From CAZPUI01 sp964415525 (GTDB lineage: Bacteria > Acidobacteriota > Holophagae > Holophagales > Holophagaceae), in contig CAYQAS010000016.1 of the NCBI GenBank assembly GCA_964415525.1, positions 1-49,710 on the forward strand: 49,710 bases of DNA, in the 5' to 3' direction. The notes beneath the pieces were generated by a model. It made no database searches, was not told the origin of the DNA, and saw nothing but the letters and a program-made list of their open reading frames with translations. Every line of letters starts with the position of its first letter. Position 1 is the stretch's first letter. The translations under genes and the position numbers were made by a program. Below are positions 1 through 9,548 of the stretch, in pieces.

Positions 1-241
1 CAGAGGCGCCCAGTTTCAAGCCAGACGCGGTGGGCGGGCTTCGCTTGCCCACCACGTGGGGTGCATGGGGCGGACGCCGCGGGCGCGGAGCGACCGGGCG
101 GTCCCCCTCGTTCATGGCAGGGCCCGTCTTCGGTGATCCCGCAGTGGCTGTCGGTCATTCCGGTGGCTTCCAGGCATTCTCCTGCTCCCCCTGTAGACGG
201 CGGAAGCTGGCGGATATCTCGGGAAATCTTGCGGAGTGACC
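1..241. other. Left edge without a recognisable gene
   Basis: I find no convincing coding region here. Two short plus-strand frames are arginine/proline/glycine-rich and lack a good ribosome-binding site. A stem-loop is visible at 29-53 (7-bp arm at 29-35 pairing with 47-53, extendable through G-U pairs). It could end a plus-strand gene left of the window, but no T-run follows. Confidence 0.4.
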
Positions 242-1333
<1,092 letters not shown>

Positions 1334-1409
1334 GGCGGAACCTCCGCCCTGATCCTGATCGCCTGGGGGCCCCGCTGGCCACCCTGGATTCGGGCGGGTC
1401 AGGCTCGCC

Positions 1410-2420
1410 TCAGCGGATATAGATTTTGGCCCCCGCATCGAAGGCGAGAATGCCGCCTGGGGCTGGGATGCCCTCGAAGACCTGCACCTTGACGCGGCCG
1501 GGCTCCAGCATCTGCACGAGCATCGTGCCCCTGCGGATGGCGTCGTAGATGGACCACAACTCGTAGACCACGAGGCCGGTGGCGACCTGGACGGTCTCCG
1601 GCGGCGGGGCGCCCTTCTGGAAGGTCCACTTGTTCACCAGGGGCAGCTGGCCCCCGATGCTGACGATGGGCATCGTAGGCCATCGGCATTCGTAGGCGAA
1701 GGCCAGCTCCTTGTCCCAGCCTGTCGGGTTGTCCATGGGTGCGGGAAGGGTGTCGAGGAACCAGTTCCCGATGAGTCGGCCCGCCACATCGTAGTCGATG
1801 CGGCCGTCCTTCTCGGGACCATCCCGCTCCACGAGCGCGTAGAGCTGGGTCCGCAGCGGCTCGGGAAAGTAGGTCAGGGGCTTGCCGCAGTGAAGGGTCT
1901 GATCCGCATAGCGACTGGGATTCAGGAAGCCGAGGGTCACGGTCTGGTCGATCACGCCGAGATCCAGGCTGGGAGAGATGCCGGTCTGGCCGATGCGCTG
2001 ACCAGCAGTGACCTTCACACCCTCACGGATGAAGGCATCCGGCACCACGTGGTCCAGGTAGTAGCTGAACGTCCCGGTCTGCTGGAACCAGATTTTGCAC
2101 TCGTCCAGGCCCCCCACGGGGACGCGCAGGATCATCTGCACCGTGCCGTCCCCCGGCGCCACGACAGGCACCGTCGTGACGAGGGGTTCCCCGAGCTTGT
2201 TCACGTGGCCGAAGTAGATGTGATCGGTAGGGATGGTGTGGCCCACGGGGTTCATCCACCCCAGGGAGAGGATGTGGTTCAGGGCGGGTAAGGCGATGGG
2301 GGGCTGACTGAGCACACCGGGCCCCGGTGGCAGGCTGGGAATGTTGGAATTGCCCCCTCCACCCCCGCCGCAGGCGAGGAACAGCGCGAGCAGCACCGGA
2401 GCCCACCATCGTCCTCCCAT
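1410..2420 (-). CDS. Lipoprotein with degenerate M23-like domain
   Basis: This 336-residue protein is probably a surface or periplasmic lipoprotein. The ATG at 2420 is preferred over the GTG at 2426: GGGAGG sits 7 nt before the ATG but only 1 nt before the GTG. The signal peptide ends in LFLAC followed by a poly-Gly tether. Residues about 45-160 resemble the lysostaphin/M23 fold: PTDHIYFG, then VVAPGDGTV, YYLDHVV and GVKVTAGQRIGQTG occur in the order of M23 motifs. The full HxxxD and HxH zinc sets are not evident, so catalytic activity is doubtful. The C-terminal half is unrecognised. Together with the downstream beta-helix lipoprotein it forms a probable two-gene unit. Confidence 0.7.
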   Translation of the reverse strand: MGGRWWAPVLLALFLACGGGGGGNSNIPSLPPGPGVLSQPPIALPALNHILSLGWMNPVGHTIPTDHIYFGHVNKLGEPLVTTVPVVAPGDGTVQMILRVPVGGLDECKIWFQQTGTFSYYLDHVVPDAFIREGVKVTAGQRIGQTGISPSLDLGVIDQTVTLGFLNPSRYADQTLHCGKPLTYFPEPLRTQLYALVERDGPEKDGRIDYDVAGRLIGNWFLDTLPAPMDNPTGWDKELAFAYECRWPTMPIVSIGGQLPLVNKWTFQKGAPPPETVQVATGLVVYELWSIYDAIRRGTMLVQMLEPGRVKVQVFEGIPAPGGILAFDAGAKIYIR

Positions 2421-2610
2421 CCCCACACCTCCCAGGGCCTCATCGGTCCCAGGGGCGAGAAGGGTGATGGGTCAGGAACGGATGGGGGAGCATCGAGCCG
2501 CCCGGTCCCGGAATGGGGTTCAGGGCACGTCCGCTCTCACGGCAGATTCCGGAGCCGCGCCGGCGACCTTCCCGAGCGTCCCCGCTGCTCAAGCTGGGGG
2601 GCCCCGGCGT

Positions 2611-4689
2611 CTACTTGTCCTTCACGTCCAAGGTGCGGAAGCAGTTGAAGCCGGCCGTGAAGCCACCGCAGAAAACCCGGTACGGGTAGGCGAAGTCGGC
2701 GTCACCCCGGCCGAGGGCCGTGTGGATGAGGGTGCGCTTGCGGCCCCAGCCGAAGGTGCCCTGGAGAAACATCAGGCACTCCCGGGCCTGGTCCGCGACC
2801 CCGGCCGGGGCCTCCTGTTTATGGTCCTCCAGCCCGCAGATGTGACCGATTTCGTGGAGCACCACCGCGTTCTGAAGCTTGGCCGCAACCATCTTCCGCA
2901 CCGCGGGGTCCTGGAGGCGCGACCAGGCGGCGCGCGCGTCGTCGAGGGTGATCTGCTGGGCGGGGCCCTTGGTACGGAGCTCAACGCCCTCGAAGGAATC
3001 CGGTTCCAGGATGGCCTTCTCGAGCTGGAAGAAGTCCTCCTCCACCCGGTGCTCGAAGCGCGCGGGGAAGATGTGCACGGCGATGGCGTTCTTGATGCAC
3101 CACTCCGCACCCTCCAGGACCTGGGCAAAGGCAGGCGCATCGCTGGCCGTTGAATCGTCGCTGCGGACCTTGATGCGCAGGGCGTAGACGCCCTTGTTCG
3201 CATCTACCCAGTTGAAGTTCACCGCCGGGCTGGTGGTCCCGTTGGCTTCCACCAGGTTCTCTTCGGTACGGATGGGGATGCTGCCCGCCAGGAGCTGCCA
3301 TTTGCTCGGGAGGAAGGCCCGGGTGGGATCGAGGTAGAAGAACTCCTTATGGGTGGGGCTCAGGCGGCGGTGCTCGCGCCCCCCGTTGCCATCCGGCAGG
3401 ACGAGGCCCCGGTATTCCTCGTAGAGCATGATGCCGTCGCCCTTCGCCGTCTGACCCGCGACCTCCTCCGCGTCCCAGGCCTTCGGCTTGCCGAAGGCGG
3501 CGGCGTTCTCCCAGGCGTCGGCGATGCGGTTGCGGTCCTCATCCATCGGGATGTCCAGGTCCGGCGTCTCCTTCCCCCGGATGGTGATCTTCACCGGACG
3601 TCCCGCCTCATCCTTCGCATCCACCCGCAAGGTGGCCCAGGCGGCAAAGTCGAAGCAGCGCAACTGCACGTCCACCTTTTCAAGGGGCTCGCCCGTGGCG
3701 GCCTGGGTGCGGGACTTCCAGAGCAGGCCCTCCTTCTCGGGGAAATCCTCCTTCACGAAGCGCAAGCCCTCCTCGATCGCGGCGTTCCTGGGCCAGTTGC
3801 CGCAGATGCCCCGCTCTTTGGACACCTCGCTCAGGCTGAGGGTGAGGTTCACCTTGCGGGGCGTGTCCGGGGCGCCCTTCTTATGGGCTGTGACGTGGAG
3901 CTTGAGACTGTTGCCCGGTTCTTTCGGTACGTCCAGGTTGCCCTTGGGAATCCAGCCCTCGAAGTCATCCACGGTGATCGTCACCTCGGTTTCGTCCTCG
4001 GGTGGCGCGCCCTCCAGGGTGAGCTTGAACCGCTGGGTGACACCGCCGTCCGTGGAGGTGAAGGAGCCCTCCTGGACCTTGCGCATGCGAAGCAGGTTCC
4101 GCAGGTCCTCGTTGCCGAGCCGGAAGGTCAGGAGACTCCGATAGGCGTCATTGCCAGCCGAGCCGAAGTCGTAGGCGCCGGGACTCAGCAGGCCGAACTC
4201 CGGGGGCTCCTCGTCCAGGTAGATGACTGGTGCACAGGTGAAGACGCCGCCATCCTTGTCCCGAGTGAAGCGGGCGGCATCCTCCTTCAGGGTCCACATG
4301 GCACCGCTGGAGCTCTGCTGGATGGAGCCGGGGCCCGAGAGGGTGCGCAGCCCCGCCCGGGCACTGCCCTTGTGGCCGAGGATGCCGAAGCACATGGGCT
4401 CCGCCTCTCGCAGCCCGTAAAGGCCACCCCGCAGCGCATAGAGTTTCTGGGGCGTGCGGAGGTCCTGACCCCCGTAGTTCGTGCCGAACCAGCCGTGCCA
4501 CTCGGTGCCAGGGCCCAGACGGACCGTCACCTTGCTGCTGGCGGAGGTGCCGTCCGAGCTGGTGGCCGTGGCCTCGGTGGTGAGGGTAAAGACCGGCTGG
4601 GCGGCGAGGTTGGCACACCCCAGGGCGAAGGCGAAGAGGAGCCGACAGATGACGGCCCAGCGTGAAACCAAGGTGCGGGGATCGAACAT
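2611..4689 (-). CDS. Large secreted metzincin-like zinc protease
   Basis: This encodes 692 residues with a signal peptide (hydrophobic run VICRLLFAFALGCANLAAQ) and is probably periplasmic or secreted. Two in-frame ATGs lie at 4695 and 4689. GGAG directly abuts the first but is 6 nt from the second, so 4689 is chosen. Near residue 615 is HEIGHICGLEDH, matching the HExxHxxGxxH zinc-binding signature of metzincins, and ECLMF follows about 20 residues later as a plausible Met-turn. The preceding 550 residues contain beta-rich, Ig-like stretches and a segment (DLDIPMDEDRNRIADAWE) resembling a calcium-binding thrombospondin type-3 or dockerin-like loop. No adjacent inhibitor or partner gene is evident. 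The substrate is unknown, and the metzincin call rests on the motif alone. Confidence 0.75.
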   Translation of the reverse strand: MFDPRTLVSRWAVICRLLFAFALGCANLAAQPVFTLTTEATATSSDGTSASSKVTVRLGPGTEWHGWFGTNYGGQDLRTPQKLYALRGGLYGLREAEPMCFGILGHKGSARAGLRTLSGPGSIQQSSSGAMWTLKEDAARFTRDKDGGVFTCAPVIYLDEEPPEFGLLSPGAYDFGSAGNDAYRSLLTFRLGNEDLRNLLRMRKVQEGSFTSTDGGVTQRFKLTLEGAPPEDETEVTITVDDFEGWIPKGNLDVPKEPGNSLKLHVTAHKKGAPDTPRKVNLTLSLSEVSKERGICGNWPRNAAIEEGLRFVKEDFPEKEGLLWKSRTQAATGEPLEKVDVQLRCFDFAAWATLRVDAKDEAGRPVKITIRGKETPDLDIPMDEDRNRIADAWENAAAFGKPKAWDAEEVAGQTAKGDGIMLYEEYRGLVLPDGNGGREHRRLSPTHKEFFYLDPTRAFLPSKWQLLAGSIPIRTEENLVEANGTTSPAVNFNWVDANKGVYALRIKVRSDDSTASDAPAFAQVLEGAEWCIKNAIAVHIFPARFEHRVEEDFFQLEKAILEPDSFEGVELRTKGPAQQITLDDARAAWSRLQDPAVRKMVAAKLQNAVVLHEIGHICGLEDHKQEAPAGVADQARECLMFLQGTFGWGRKRTLIHTALGRGDADFAYPYRVFCGGFTAGFNCFRTLDVKDK

Positions 4690-4723
4690 GCGCATCTCCG
4701 GAACGAGCTCAGGCTGTCGTCAC

Positions 4724-4789
4724 CCCTTTCGCCCTTGTTAAATCTTCTTTTTAAAGAAGATGCAAACAGGGATGCAAGGGACAAAAGGG
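4724..4789. repeat. Nested inverted repeat, AT-rich
   Basis: Inner arms ATCTTCTTT (4742-4750) and AAAGAAGAT (4753-4761) flank 2 nt. Outer arms CCCTTT..CCCTTG (4724-4737) and CAAGGG..AAAGGG (4775-4789) are also complementary. GATGCAA occurs twice (4759-4765, 4771-4777). The site lies between the OmpA-domain gene stop and the protease start, so it may be an operator, terminator or small mobile remnant. Its low GC stands out from the surroundings. Confidence 0.6.
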
Positions 4790-4806
4790 ATGGCAACGGT
4801 TCTGCC

Positions 4807-5637
4807 CTACAGCTTCACCAGCTCCACGCGCCGGTTCTTGGCGCGGCCTTCCTCCGTGCGGTTGTCCGCCACCGGCTTGTCCTGGCCGAAGCCCTTGGCC
4901 TGGAGCCGCGTGGCCTCGATGCCTGCGGCCACCAGCGCAGCCTTCACGGCCTCGGCGCGCTCATCCGAGAGCTTGCGGTTGCCCTCCGCCGTGCCCTGAG
5001 CGTCTGTGTGCCCCTCCACGCTCACCTTCAGCTTGGCGTTCGCCTTCAACATGGCTGCGATCTCCGCCACCTGGGGTCGGCTGTCCTCCTTGATGGTGGC
5101 CTTGGCGGTGTCGAAGTGGATGTCGAGCGCGATGAAGCCCTCCTTGTTCAGGGCGTCCAGCATGGCGCTGGAGCTGATCTTCTGCTCCATCTGGCCCACC
5201 TCGACGATGGTGAGGTTGTACGACATGGAGTAGGGGTGCACGTCCACCCAGACCTCCGAGCCGCCCTTTTTGAGCCGCAGCGTCGTCTGGTAGCCGCTGT
5301 TCTGCTTCTCCCACAGCACCTCGCCGCCGATGGCCTTGAGGGCGTTCTGGTGGTTGCGGACCATCTCGGTCCCGGAGGGCATCTTCTCCCCCTTCTTGAT
5401 CTGATACTGGAGCTCGGTCTTCTTGCCCTCGACCTTGACCCGCTCCAGTTTCTTGCCCTTCTCCACGAAGAACTCGAAGCGTTCGAAATCCTGGGTCTTG
5501 CAGTTGTGAAGGTAAAAACCCGGCATGCGGGTGAAGAGCGGATGGTCCTTGCAGCCGGCCTTGTCGGACTGAGCCACCAGTGGGGCCGCCACCAGGGCGA
5601 ACAGGGCGAAGACGGTAAACCGGCTGAGTGGGCGCAT
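4807..5637 (-). CDS. OmpA-family peptidoglycan-binding protein
   Basis: This 276-residue envelope protein has a cleavable signal peptide (MRPLSRFTVFALFALVAAP..AQ). The ATG at 5637 is used because AGGAG lies 5 nt upstream; the in-frame GTG at 5643 overlaps that site. The C-terminal ~115 residues form an OmpA domain: IHFDTAKATI, VEGHTDAQGT, LSDERAEAVKAAL and RAKNRRVEL carry the conserved Asp and Arg used to bind diaminopimelate in peptidoglycan. The N-terminal ~150 residues are not a recognised beta-barrel. They contain short hydrophilic beta strands, so this is more likely a periplasmic linker protein than a porin. It is divergent from the small coiled-coil gene at 5848. Confidence 0.88.
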   Translation of the reverse strand: MRPLSRFTVFALFALVAAPLVAQSDKAGCKDHPLFTRMPGFYLHNCKTQDFERFEFFVEKGKKLERVKVEGKKTELQYQIKKGEKMPSGTEMVRNHQNALKAIGGEVLWEKQNSGYQTTLRLKKGGSEVWVDVHPYSMSYNLTIVEVGQMEQKISSSAMLDALNKEGFIALDIHFDTAKATIKEDSRPQVAEIAAMLKANAKLKVSVEGHTDAQGTAEGNRKLSDERAEAVKAALVAAGIEATRLQAKGFGQDKPVADNRTEEGRAKNRRVELVKL

Positions 5638-5847
5638 GGGCACTCCTCTGGATTGAGGGATCGATGCGCCCAGGATAAGTCCAGCCCGGGATGGGGCCAG
5701 GGCATTCGGCGGCGAAAGAGGCTGAAGCGTGGGTTATGGCGCCGCGGATCGGTTCCTTCCTGGCGCCTTCCCGCGAGGCACGGAGGTGGGTATGGCATCC
5801 GGAGACGGATGGCGTCATGGTGAGGACCCAACCCGAAGGGAGTCCCC

Positions 5848-6186
5848 ATGAAGAAACTGCTGATCCTCCTGGTGCTGGTGCTTGCCGCCTTCCTCGGCTA
5901 CCGCGCCTACGAAAAGGCCAACGCCCTCTCTCCCGAGCAGGAGCAGGTGGCCGCGCTGGTCGCGCAGATGGACCGCATCGAGCAGTCCGCCGGGCAGGCG
6001 GCCAAGGCGGGCGCGCTGTCGGGCCTAGATACGGGCTCCTCCTGGGACAAGGACCAGGCGGATGCGGAGGCCCTGCAGAAGCAGTTGGCCACCCTCCAGG
6101 CCGGACTCAAGGATGCCAAGGCCCGTAGCACTGCGACCCAGCTCGAGGGCCGGGTGGAGGCCTTCATCCGGAGGATGAAGAAGTAG
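5848..6186 (+). CDS. Small exported or membrane-anchored coiled-coil protein
   Basis: This encodes 112 residues. It starts at an ATG with GAAGGGAG 5 nt upstream. The N-terminus MKKLLILLVLVLAAFLGYRAYE is a transmembrane anchor or signal segment. The remainder is charged, Gln/Ala-rich and heptad-like (EQEQVAALVAQMDRIEQ, then ALQKQLATLQAGLKDAK), indicating a helical coiled coil. No family is recognised. It is transcribed away from the OmpA gene and ends in a strong stem-loop shared with the converging gene. A structural role at the inner membrane is plausible, but nothing in the sequence proves it. Confidence 0.75.
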   Translation: MKKLLILLVLVLAAFLGYRAYEKANALSPEQEQVAALVAQMDRIEQSAGQAAKAGALSGLDTGSSWDKDQADAEALQKQLATLQAGLKDAKARSTATQLEGRVEAFIRRMKK

Positions 6187-6188
6187 AC

Positions 6189-6214
6189 ATGGACCCGGAT
6201 CGCTCCGGGTCCAT
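6189..6214. terminator. Bidirectional stem-loop between convergent genes
   Basis: A perfect 11-bp stem (6189-6199 with 6204-6214) has a 4-nt TCGC loop and starts 2 nt after the stop codon of the upstream plus-strand gene. No long T-run follows on either strand, so its efficiency as an intrinsic terminator is uncertain. The position between convergent stops (6186 and 6235) fits a shared terminator. Confidence 0.65.
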
Positions 6215-6234
6215 CCGTCCTTGCTTCCCGGAGG

Positions 6235-9200
6235 TCAGCGACCTGGGGCCTCGAAGGTGAAAGTCCCGACGTCGATCAGGTCCCTGGGATTCGTCAGGCG
6301 CAGGATCGTGCTCTGGCGCTTCTCGTCGGGACGACCGAAGTTCGTGAAGAAGGTGACCATCAGGGTGGTCGGCCCCCCCACCTTCTGGCTTCGATCCCCA
6401 AAATAATGCGCACGGACCTGGTACGGGCCCGGGATGGCTCGGCGCAGGAGGAATTCCTCAGGTCCGTAGCCACCGGTGAAGTCGCTTGAAATGAGCCCAG
6501 CCAGGGCGGTGCGAGGGTTCCCGTAGTGGCAGGTCTCACCCCGGGGATCGGTGACCTGCAGATCGACATCGCAGGCATCCGTATCCCAGGTCAGCACGAC
6601 CCGCAGATCCACGGGCATGGCCTTGAGCAGACGGGCATCCAGGACGCGGGTGTCGAGAGGCCGTTTTGCGCGACCGAGGATGGCGTTCAGCTCTTCGCAG
6701 GCGATGACCTCGATGCCGGGAAACCGACCGTCCCAGGGGCGGCTGACGACCTTCCAGAGCAGGTCCACGGCGCGCTGATGCTGACCCAGATCGGCGAGGA
6801 TGAGCGCGAGATCGCGATAGGACTGGGGTTCCTCCTCCCGCAGGGAAAGCACCTTCTCAAAGATGATTCGGGCGAGGGGGAGGCGCTTAAGTTGCACGAG
6901 CCGGTGGCCCAGGATGCGCAGCAGGGCCGGATCCTCCGATTCCAGTTCCGCGAGGTTGGAAAGCACCCGCAGGGCCTTCTCCGGCGCGCCCTTGGACGCG
7001 AAGACGTCCGCCGCATCCAGGTAGAAGCCACTGCTCCGGCCATGTTCGGCTTTGAGGGCGAGGTAGGTGGCATCGCGCTGGTCGGCCGCAGCATTCCGGA
7101 GGGCCTTGAGGTAGGGGGCGTCGCTGGACCAGGCGGCGACGCTCATGCGGCCTTCGATGCGAGGGGAGGAGGAGACGGCCTTCCTCTTGGCCTCCTCGGA
7201 TTCGGTGAATGCGCGCGCATGATCCGCTCTGGGGACTTCCCGGGGGGCGACTTCAGGGACGAGATCCATCGCAACAGCCATGGGGCGAGGCGGTGGAGGT
7301 GGGGGTGGAGGCGGCGGTGCGGAAGATCTATCAGCCGCCACCGTCATGCCGGTCCCCGCGACACCGCCGCCCGCCACACCGCCGCTGGTCGAACCCGCGG
7401 CCACGGCATATCGGGTGGAAAGGTCGACGTGTTCGCGGTGCTTGGGGGTCAGCTTGGCGGGCTCCACCACCGTCTCCCACCACCGGAGCCGCTCCTGGTA
7501 GGCGCGCACCACGTCCTCAAGGTGATCTCTCCGAACCTGCTTCTCCTGGGTTCGGGCGTTGTTTCGCGCCGCGTCATAGGCGGCCCTCAGCTCGGGGGGC
7601 GGGACGATTTCGTAACGGAGGTAGTCCTCCAGCGTTTCCAGCACCAGGAGCGAGGTCTGACGGCAGACCAGGCCGTGGGCCACGGCATGGGTTCGGATGG
7701 CGGCGGCGTGCTTCAGAGGTTGCAGCTCCAGATCCGCCAGTTTCTGCATCGCCCAGATGCGGCGGGCCATGGGGGTTCCGTCCACGGCGTCCACATGGAG
7801 GCTCCGGGTCTGCGTGGCCCGGCCTCCGTAGCCGAACCTCAGGGTGAGGTCGGTTCCGGGCTTGGTCAGGATGCCTGCGAGGGTGAAGCCCCCCTGAACG
7901 GGGATGGGCCCCTTGGGGTGCACGTCCTCGACGCCATCGCCTTCGACCCCCAGGAACTGGAGGGGGCGGCGGGCCAGGGCCGCGAGCGCCTCGTCCGTCG
8001 TGAGCCGCAGCAGGTCCAGCACCTGTCCGCCGGTGGCGTGGGCGAGGTGGCGAAGCACCGCGTCGTCGGCGCCGGGAGCGGAAGTAATTACCTGCACCGG
8101 GACCGGCCCTGGGGGCAGCTTCGGTTCGGACGCTCCAAACGTGGAGATGCCATCCGTGGACAGCAGGATCTCATCGGCCTGGAAGCGGCTCAGGTCTAAG
8201 GCTCCCAGCTGCGTGCCGCCGTCCGGTGCCTGGGCCGCGAGGAAGGCGCGCAGGGCCGCAAGACGGCCTTCTGAGGGTGGGAAGGCCCGAGTGGTGTGGA
8301 TGGCGCAGCTGAAGGCGGCCACGTCCAGATGGGCCGTCGGATGCCGTCGCAGGTAGCCCTCCAGCAGGGCCCACTCCCGGGCGAAATCGCGCTTGGCGCT
8401 GGAGGCGGAAACGTCCCATAGAAGGGCGATGCCGGAGGGCGTGGGGCGCGGCTCTGCGGGTGCGGAGACCTCCACGTCGGTGCAGAACCAGGCGCGCCCT
8501 CCTTCTCGATACATGTGGACCCTGGGGGTCGCCGCATGCGGGATTTCCACCTGGAGCGGCTCGCCGGGTTGCACGTCCTTGAGGCTCGTCTGGGCACGAT
8601 AGGCTTCCTCCCATCGGGCGAAGGTCAAGTTGGCCAGGCCGCCCTTTCGCACGCTCGGAGCGGCCTCCTGCTTGTGGACCGTGACCTCCAGATCCAGCTG
8701 TTCCAGGGGCTGTCGCGTCGGCATGGTGAGGGTGTAGAGCTGGCCTTCCGGCGTACGGGGCAGGGTCTGTTCAAAGGCGATGAGGATGCGCCGAGTGCCC
8801 CGGGCGGGGATGGGATAGACCCGCGCCTTGTAGGCGTTGCCTTCCACCTGCTCCAGCAGGCCCGGGTCCACGCCGCGGCGCACGATGTCCTCGAAGATCT
8901 GGCGGCCCTTGGCCTTGTCCACCACCACGGCCTCGCGGATGCGTCCGTTCAGGTCGAGACCGAAACGGGACACCCGCTGTCCCATCCCCAGGGGAAACAC
9001 CAATTCACCCTCCAGCACGCGGTTCTGCGGATTGAAGAAGGTGAATTCCAGAGTGGTGGTGGCGAGGCTGCCCACCACTTCCGCCCTTGCCTGGAGCCGG
9101 GTCAGTCGGATGGGCTCCAGGCGTCCGGCACGGTCCCGCACCATGAGGGATGGCTCAGTGACGGCGATCGTGCGGGGCGGCTGCTGAGCGGTGAGGAGCA

Positions 9201-9240
9201 GCGGAACGAAGAGCAGGGCCAGCCAAGTGCGGGGACGCAT
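6235..9240 (-). CDS. VIT/VWA/TPR/DUF2135 exported protein
   Basis: This encodes 1001 residues. The start at 9240 has GGAGG 4 nt upstream and opens a signal peptide (MRPRTWLALLFVPLLLTAQ). Domains in order: a VIT domain (about 20-150, with FFNPQNRVLEGELVFPL and the GREIFEDI-like KGRQIFEDIVRRGVDPGLLE); a von Willebrand A domain (about 250-430, MIDAS-like DVSAS); a helical and Pro-rich linker with a run of ten prolines; TPR-like helices (about 700-830); and a DUF2135 domain at the C-terminus (LTWDTDACDVDLQVTDPRGE). VIT/VWA proteins usually act in protein-protein assembly in the envelope, and DUF2135 recurs as a C-terminal beta-sandwich in them. No enzyme activity is implied. It is a single-gene unit with repeated GTCAC motifs upstream. 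Confidence 0.85.
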   Translation of the reverse strand: MRPRTWLALLFVPLLLTAQQPPRTIAVTEPSLMVRDRAGRLEPIRLTRLQARAEVVGSLATTTLEFTFFNPQNRVLEGELVFPLGMGQRVSRFGLDLNGRIREAVVVDKAKGRQIFEDIVRRGVDPGLLEQVEGNAYKARVYPIPARGTRRILIAFEQTLPRTPEGQLYTLTMPTRQPLEQLDLEVTVHKQEAAPSVRKGGLANLTFARWEEAYRAQTSLKDVQPGEPLQVEIPHAATPRVHMYREGGRAWFCTDVEVSAPAEPRPTPSGIALLWDVSASSAKRDFAREWALLEGYLRRHPTAHLDVAAFSCAIHTTRAFPPSEGRLAALRAFLAAQAPDGGTQLGALDLSRFQADEILLSTDGISTFGASEPKLPPGPVPVQVITSAPGADDAVLRHLAHATGGQVLDLLRLTTDEALAALARRPLQFLGVEGDGVEDVHPKGPIPVQGGFTLAGILTKPGTDLTLRFGYGGRATQTRSLHVDAVDGTPMARRIWAMQKLADLELQPLKHAAAIRTHAVAHGLVCRQTSLLVLETLEDYLRYEIVPPPELRAAYDAARNNARTQEKQVRRDHLEDVVRAYQERLRWWETVVEPAKLTPKHREHVDLSTRYAVAAGSTSGGVAGGGVAGTGMTVAADRSSAPPPPPPPPPPRPMAVAMDLVPEVAPREVPRADHARAFTESEEAKRKAVSSSPRIEGRMSVAAWSSDAPYLKALRNAAADQRDATYLALKAEHGRSSGFYLDAADVFASKGAPEKALRVLSNLAELESEDPALLRILGHRLVQLKRLPLARIIFEKVLSLREEEPQSYRDLALILADLGQHQRAVDLLWKVVSRPWDGRFPGIEVIACEELNAILGRAKRPLDTRVLDARLLKAMPVDLRVVLTWDTDACDVDLQVTDPRGETCHYGNPRTALAGLISSDFTGGYGPEEFLLRRAIPGPYQVRAHYFGDRSQKVGGPTTLMVTFFTNFGRPDEKRQSTILRLTNPRDLIDVGTFTFEAPGR

Positions 9241-9361
9241 GGTGCCTCCACGGAAGGGGAGGTCCACCGCCTGCGTCCGACCTGGCACGCCCGCGGGGGG
9301 CCTCATGCACGGGATGTCGGAGAACGGGATGCCTGCAACATAGGCCGAGCGAGGCCCCATG

Positions 9362-9419
9362 GGTCACACCTGGGTCACGGTTCTGGAAAGACTTGGTCAC
9401 ACATGACAGGCCTTGTCAC
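9362..9419. promoter_or_regulatory. Phased GTCAC direct repeats
   Basis: GGTCAC occurs at 9362-9367, 9373-9378 and 9395-9400, and GTCAC again at 9415-9419. Start-to-start spacings of the shared GTCAC are 11, 22 and 20 nt, close to whole helical turns. The array lies 120-180 bp upstream of the VIT/VWA gene start and could be a regulator-binding array. No regulator can be named. Confidence 0.35.
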
Positions 9420-9464
9420 GGGAGGCGAAGCGCCCTGGCAGAACCGCTTCTCTGCCAGAACAAA

Positions 9465-9492
9465 ACAGCGCCGCTCCGAAGAACGGCGCTGT
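9465..9492 (-). terminator. Rho-independent terminator of the S9 peptidase gene
   Basis: Read on the minus strand, a 9-bp GC-rich stem (9492-9484 with 9473-9465) and 10-nt loop are followed by TTTTG. It begins 56 nt after the peptidase stop codon. A second weaker stem (CTGGCAG / CTGCCAG) follows downstream. Confidence 0.8.
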
Positions 9493-9548
9493 CGGCTTCT
9501 GGATCCACGCGGCCCACTCCCCATCTCGGGGTTCCGTGAGCGTGGACT

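Noticed and set aside
1410..2420. Active M23 endopeptidase
   Set aside because: Only the fold-like motif order is visible; a full zinc-ligand set is not, so I kept it as a degenerate domain.
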